Assembly (NCBI RefSeq): GCF_001269365.1
Contig: NZ_CXOM01000001.1
Location: 248,090-312,089 of the forward strand
Source of the DNA: Limnohabitans sp. Rim11
GTDB taxonomy: Bacteria; Pseudomonadota; Gammaproteobacteria; Burkholderiales; Burkholderiaceae_C
Reading direction: 5' to 3'
DNA length: 64,000 bases
Part shown: piece by piece, positions 61,301 to 64,000 of the stretch
How positions within the stretch are numbered: the first letter of the stretch is position 1
Layout of the letters: each line of letters begins with the position of its first letter
Notes under the pieces: model-generated
The model's database searches: none
Seen by the model: only the letters and a program-made list of their open reading frames with translations
What the model was told of the DNA's origin: nothing
Translations under genes and position numbers: made by a program

Positions 61301-64000
61301 GTGGCAGGGGTGGTGTTCACTACCAAACTGCCCAGCGAATTGCCCACGCCCAAATTGCCTGCGCTGTCCGTGAACAAATCGTTGTTGACCGTAATGCTGG
61401 CACTGCCGCCCGTCAGACCTTGTGTTGGCAAAAATGTGGCGGTGCGGGTGAGGCCTGTGCCGCTAATAGCGGACAAGGTGCCGTTGACCAATGTCACATC
61501 GCCGGCACTGCCGTTCCATGTGAAAGTGCTGCCAGGGTCTTCACTGAAGGTGAAGGTGATGAGCGCTGTTTCGCCACTTAAGAAAGTGCTGCGACTGCTG
61601 CTGACGCTCACTAAGGTTGGCGCTGTGGTGTCGACCAAATAATTGGCATTGTCGGCCGCGGCTACAAAGGTCAGCGTGGGTGTGTTGCCTGCTGTGTCAG
61701 TGAGGACTTTGCCGTTTAAGCTGAGGCTGTTGGCATTGATGGCAATGCCGTTGACATCTGTTTGGCCATTGAGAATGGTGTAGTTGAAAACGAGTTGAGA
61801 GGTGCCAGCGCCCGAAAAATATAGTGCGCTGACCACGGTGCTGCCAATGGTGAGATTGATGCTTGGGGTGCCAACGTTGGCATCCAAGAATACAGCCTCT
61901 GTGAAATTGACAGCCACCGACACCACGTCGCCTGAGTTTAATAAATTATTTTGAATGCCCGTGGCACTGAGCAAGGCCACGCTTGCAACAGTGGTGGTGC
62001 TTGTGTTGACGCTGATGTCAGCCGATTTGTCGGTGACGCCCGCCGATGCTTCTTGACCGATGTTGCCAGCGGCGTCGGTGTAGCTGTTGAGTGAAATAGC
62101 CACATTCGCGGTGCCTGCACTCACACCAGACGTGGGCGTTAGAAGTGCGGTGCGCGTCAGCGGATTGTCGGTGGTGCTGAGCGCACCCAAGGTGCCGCCT
62201 GTGACGACCAAGTCACCGCTGGTGCCGTCCCAAACAAAGCTAGTGCCAGGGTCTTCACTGAAGGTGAAGGTGATGGTGGCAGTTTGACCAGAGATTAAAG
62301 CGCTGGTGCTACTGGTGACTGTTGCTGTGGGGCGAGTAGTGTCCACCAAATACTTGCTGTTGTCGGCCACAGCCAATGATGCGATGCTGCTGTTGTTGCC
62401 CGAAGCATCTTGCAAAGTGCCACCATTGAGCGCGAGTGCATTCACGCCAATGGCCACGCCATTGCTGTCGTTGTGGCCGCTGGCTACCGTGGCCGTAAAC
62501 ACCAACGCATTGCTACCAGAGCCGGATATGTATGTGGCTTGAACCGCAGTGCCACCCACATTGATTGACAAGGTGGGCGTGCCGCCAGTTGTATTGACTG
62601 TGATCACATCATTGAAGGTAACAGTCGCACTCAAGGTGTCGCTGGCATTCAAATTGTTGACAGTGGCATCAGACGCGCTCACTAAGCCACCTGTTGAACT
62701 GGTCAAGGCTAAGCTAGAGATGGTGGGTGCAAGGGTGTCCAAATTGAGCGTGGGTGTTGTGCCTGCTACACCATTGTTGCCTGCCGTGTCTTGGTAGCTG
62801 TTGCCCACGACGGTGATGCTGGCCGTGCCACTGCCTTGGTTAGCAGCGGGTGTGAATACGGCTGAGCGCGTCAGACCTGTGCCGCTGATGGCGCCCAGGC
62901 TGCCGCCAGCTATTGCCACATCACCTGTCGTGCCATCCCAAGCAAAGCTGGCGCCTGGGTCTTCAGAAAACGTGAAGGTGATGTTGGCGGTATCGCTTGA
63001 AGTCAAGCTGGATTTGTCAGATGTGATGACCACGCTGGGTGCCGTGGTGTCGACCAAATAGTTGGCGTTGCTGCTGACAGCGACAGACGTGATGCTGCTG
63101 GTGTTGCCATTGGCATCTTTGAGAGTGGCGCCATTCAATGTGAGTGCATTGGCGGGCAGGGCGACGCCATCTAAATCGGTTTGTCCACTGACGATGGTGG
63201 TGGTGAATACCAAGGCATTGGTGCCTGAACCCGATACATAGGTGGCTTGCACAGTGCTAGCGCCCACAAGCAAGGCCAAGGTAGGCGATCCACCATCGGT
63301 ATTGACCGTGATCGCATCGTTAAAGGTGGCCGTGAAATTCAAGGTGTCGCCCGCGTTCAAGCTGTTGTTGAGGGCGCCCGTTGAACCGCTCAATGCCACG
63401 CTGCTGACCATCGGTGCCAGGGTGTCTATGCTGATAATGGGCGTTGTGCCAGCTGTGCCCAGATTGCCAGCCACGTCGGTGTAGCTTAAATTCGCCACAG
63501 TGATGCTGGCCGAGCCATTTGCTAAGTTGGTGTCTGGGGTGAAGGTGCTGCGGCGCACATTGCCAAAGCCTGTGAGTGCGCTCAGGGTGCCGCCGGTCAC
63601 GGTTACATCTGCCAACGTAAAACTGGTGTCTGGATCTTCTGTGAACGTAAAGCAAATAAGACTGGTTTCGCCTGCTTTTAAAATGGATACCGAGGAGGTG
63701 ATGACCACGCCGGGTGCTGTGGTGTCTACTGGGTACAAGATGTTGTCGGCCACGCTGGCATTGCCCAAGGTCAGGCTGTTGCCGGGTACGCTTTTTAACG
63801 TGCTGCCGTTGAGGGTGATGGCCGCCGATGGAATCGAGATGCCATTGGCATCGTCTTGCCCTGCCAAGATGGTGTAGCTGAACACAAAGTCGGTGCTACC
63901 ACTGCCAGACACATAAGCAGCCTGTACCAGCGTGCTGCCAATCATCAAATTCAAAGTGGGTGAGCCCCCTGTGGCATTGAGCACAATGGCTTCACTAAAG
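55348..64000 (-). CDS. Giant surface protein with Ig-like repeats, FG-GAP propeller and RTX-like C-terminus, 5' end beyond the window
   Basis: The frame is open from the right edge to 55348 (about 2880 codons), so the N-terminus lies outside. Two kinds of Ig-like repeat are visible. Type A has TFSEDP, then FxWxGTTGD, GGTLxAISGTGLTRTA and AGNxGxAG (11 copies). Type B has LNAGD, FSEAV, GSPT, YVSGSG, AGQTDANG and LNG (8 copies, the first partial). They alternate strictly B-A from the right edge to about 59.2 kb, then four A copies follow. Next come seven FG-GAP repeats (SVSSAGDINGDGLADIILG, about 57.6-56.1 kb), enough for one seven-bladed propeller with Ca-binding DxNxDG loops. The C-terminal 250 residues have LLGGMGKDTFVL and IDGGGAIDTLRL, typical of type I secreted proteins. 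It is probably a secreted or surface adhesin. Confidence 0.88.
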   Translation of the reverse strand, partial: FSEAIVLNATGGSPTLNLMIGSTLVQAAYVSGSGSTDFVFSYTILAGQDDANGISIPSAAITLNGSTLKSVPGNSLTLGNASVADNILYPVDTTAPGVVITSSVSILKAGETSLICFTFTEDPDTSFTLADVTVTGGTLSALTGFGNVRRSTFTPDTNLANGSASITVANLSYTDVAGNLGTAGTTPIISIDTLAPMVSSVALSGSTGALNNSLNAGDTLNFTATFNDAITVNTDGGSPTLALLVGASTVQATYVSGSGTNALVFTTTIVSGQTDLDGVALPANALTLNGATLKDANGNTSSITSVAVSSNANYLVDTTAPSVVITSDKSSLTSSDTANITFTFSEDPGASFAWDGTTGDVAIAGGSLGAISGTGLTRSAVFTPAANQGSGTASITVVGNSYQDTAGNNGVAGTTPTLNLDTLAPTISSLALTSSTGGLVSASDATVNNLNASDTLSATVTFNDVITVNTTGGTPTLSINVGGTAVQATYISGSGSNALVFTATVASGHNDSNGVAIGVNALALNGGTLQDASGNNSSIASLAVADNSKYLVDTTRPTATVTSSTSALISGQTATITFTFSEDPGTSFVWDGTSGDLVVTGGTLGALSTTDNPLTRTALLTPTSGVSAGTANVAISLNSYTDAAGNIGQEASAGVTDKSADISVNTSTTTVASVALLSATGIQNNLLNSGDVVSVAVNFTEAVFLDANVGTPSINLTIGSTVVSALYFSGAGTSQLVFNYTILNGQTDVNGIAINANSLSLNGKVLTDTAGNTPTLTFVAAADNANYLVDTTAPTLVSVSSSRSTFLSGETALITFTFSEDPGSTFTWNGSAGDVTLVNGTLSAISGTGLTRTATFLPTQGLTGGSASITVNNDLFTDSAGNLGVGNSLGSLVVNTTPATLMNVQITSAVGVQNNALNAGDVVTVTAHFSEAQTLNTTSGSPTVALQIGGSTVNATYVSGAGTADLLFTYTILAGQTDANGIALNADSLSLNGSTLKDPRTNTTTLSVPATADNSNFTVDTTSPFLSITSNVSQVKVGETANITFTFSEDPGNTFVWNGTTGDVTLSNGTLSAISGTGGTRTAVFTPTPGVNSGTASISVSAGAYQDAAGNNGSAGGTPSLTLDTLAPTISSIALSSSTGILNAYLNEGDTATVSVSFDEVVNLNLASGSPTLALLVGSSTVQATYLSGAGSNTLLFTTTIASGQNDADGIAIALNALSLNGAVLTDAAGNTSTPTSVAVSSNSAYMVDTLAPSVSLAFNVASLKAGETATLTVTANDKTGTSFTWNGTAGDLTVTGGTLGALSPFVLSGANYVSTATFTPTAGSTVAGVVSTASAVYTDLAGNPGQVGSSASVSIDTGVPTLTSMNITGASGIVSNILNAGDVVQITATFSEAVTVNATGDQPKVVLNIGGASNSATYVSGSGTTDLLFNYTVVAGENDANGLSYAVNALLLNGGSIKDSAGNNAVLSAIARADNAAYKVDTTAPTVSISSNKSNLLIGQTANITFSFSEDPGSTFVWDGSAGDITLSNGTLSAISGTGLTRTGIFTPTANLASGNASIAVTAGSYSDVAGNAGTLGSTPGISIDTLGLSISSVQLPNNNTNTVKAGAEIVVYLFYPERAMVDTSNGLPTVDLLIGSTIVKASFTTDTDELRKRFLYTVLPGQTDTDGVSLVANSLALNGATIQDRSGNPASPLFSGLINAGAKVDTTPPTVTITSNKLSLKTGETAIITFTFTEDPSSTFVWDGSTGDISVLGGTLGAISGTGLTRTATFTPTANTASSNASITVTANSYQDLPGNNGSAGTSPAISIDMVAPSVAITSNVSAVKAGGTANITFTFSEDPGTSFAWNGTTGDVAVTGGTLGAISGTGLTRTAVFTPTANLASGNASITVTALSYQDTVGNLGTAGTTPSLSIDTRTPTVSGYAGSNNLIANQTTPVYFTFSEDPGTSFSWDGSIGDLTFTGAGTLVPNPSQQVGVTRGFIFTPPANVTYGTSTVSVKNNSYQDAAANLGSASGVISINYDTVVPTVSITSYVSTLGMGQTANITFTFSEDPGSSFAWNGTTGDVVVTQGTLSAISGTGLTRTAVYTPFADTPLVAASITVPAGSYTDAKNNAGVAGTSPTLNVNTFKNAIYLDDIANNIGGYAIEAPNTGSYFGFAVSLAGDFNGDGYGDVVMGAPLNTFTDTALRTQGGGVVLYEGGLNTSLVPKGYSGTGQVNGHYYTYSVNKGWLGFSVAGVGDMNNDGLADLLIGMPQDAASTNPGGAFLVYGKANSTTGSLAEYQKDISTLATTPDALSITSTFDTAGFSVSSAGDVNGDGWIDMIISAHFQTVSGLVGNTGNTYVVYGSSALSALQTISLGNVGGTVPGFVISGWQAGEESGTSVSSAGDFNGDGKADMLVSAYFNDTAGTNAGMTYVVLGKTGNVAVDLENIKNNVGGFAIKGENISDFSGVSVSSGGDINGDGLGDIIIGAVIGGSANANPYSGKTYVVFGRNTANATIDLAQVAAGVGGFAIVSNTADEQSGHSVSSAGDINGDGLADIILGAPFKSESGGVNTGHSFVVYGKSSTTQVNLTDVGNNIGGFAIIGQGAQDLSGYSVGAAGDVNGDGLADLIVGAHGYDAAHSNVLTGRSYIIFGSKTGAFAAGTAVDNTGTSANDTLTSTGAQTLAGGSYSAGTGIDTFTSNGADVLLGGMGKDTFVLNQTTITALQSNFGAGGNTTQLAKIDGGGAIDTLRLGGTGTLNLNLSLIGNSSVGNIEGSSRINSIERIDLLTNTGANQLTIRVADVLDMAGSNWANLSALNSQGAGGWNKTTYSSTGINSTLMNYHQVAVTGSGDDKVSTTGWTLNTTGEVMDSAGIYYSVYTATSGAPAMLLVQTDIQRSSTL

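Noticed and set aside
55348-64000. Regular repeats that could suggest a CRISPR or tandem-repeat array
   Set aside because: Repeats are about 300 bases apart, in one long frame, and encode Ig-like domains; there are no short spacers or cas genes.

Overview
The window looks like a chromosomal segment of a betaproteobacterium, most likely a Comamonadaceae member of the Limnohabitans/Rhodoferax/Polaromonas kind (inference). The reasons are the neighbourhoods cysS-alkA-accA-tilS-lysC-tRNA-Ser, glyA-nrdR next to ribD-ribE-ribBX-ribH-nusB, ybgC-tolQRA, a tandem glycine riboswitch before gcvT, moderate GC, and regular use of TTG/GTG starts behind good ribosome binding sites. There is no prophage, CRISPR array, plasmid gene or recognisable insertion sequence. 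Most of the window is core genome.

Layout. 1-3.1 kb (minus): gcvT, cut by the left edge, under a tandem glycine riboswitch with its own promoter, and ETF-ubiquinone oxidoreductase. 3.2-7.3 kb: a thioesterase, an AhpD-like protein, a two-subunit 3-oxoacid CoA-transferase and succinate-semialdehyde dehydrogenase. 7.4-10 kb: alaS. 10-14.7 kb (minus): a five-gene run of LysR regulator, FAD oxidoreductase, gluQ, trmB and an RluA-type pseudouridine synthase, divergent from a pirin/flavodoxin pair across a palindromic operator. 16-20.5 kb: trhO and dnaE. 20.5-27.2 kb (minus): ribD-ribE-ribBX-ribH-nusB-ybgC-tolQ-tolR-tolA, most genes overlapping or nearly touching. 27.2-30 kb: minor type IV pilin genes. 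30-32 kb: glyA-nrdR under a ZTP (pfl) riboswitch. 32-38.4 kb: a lytic transglycosylase, a DUF349 protein, and a TPR/two-cyclophilin/lpxH operon. 38.4-44 kb (plus): cysS, alkA-like glycosylase, accA, tilS, lysC and tRNA-Ser(GCU).

44-64 kb is the accessory part and concerns the cell envelope and secreted protein: two secreted prolyl-oligopeptidase-family (S9) peptidases on either side of a TonB-dependent receptor, a small lipoprotein, a lipid kinase, a large secreted zinc metalloprotease, and more than 8.6 kb of a giant surface protein. That protein has alternating Ig-like repeats, seven FG-GAP repeats and an RTX-like C-terminus, and continues past the right edge. The set suggests proteolysis at the surface, peptide or metal uptake and adhesion.

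The most unusual signal is a pair of long hairpins, at 20490-20662 and 44098-44175. Their arms are unrelated to each other, yet both enclose the same 27-base loop with one difference. The arms of the first also carry a GGGGTCAGATC-type repeat, of which another copy lies at 46432. This looks like a small mobile or repeat element that builds an inverted copy of its flank around a fixed core. I do not recognise it as a described element.
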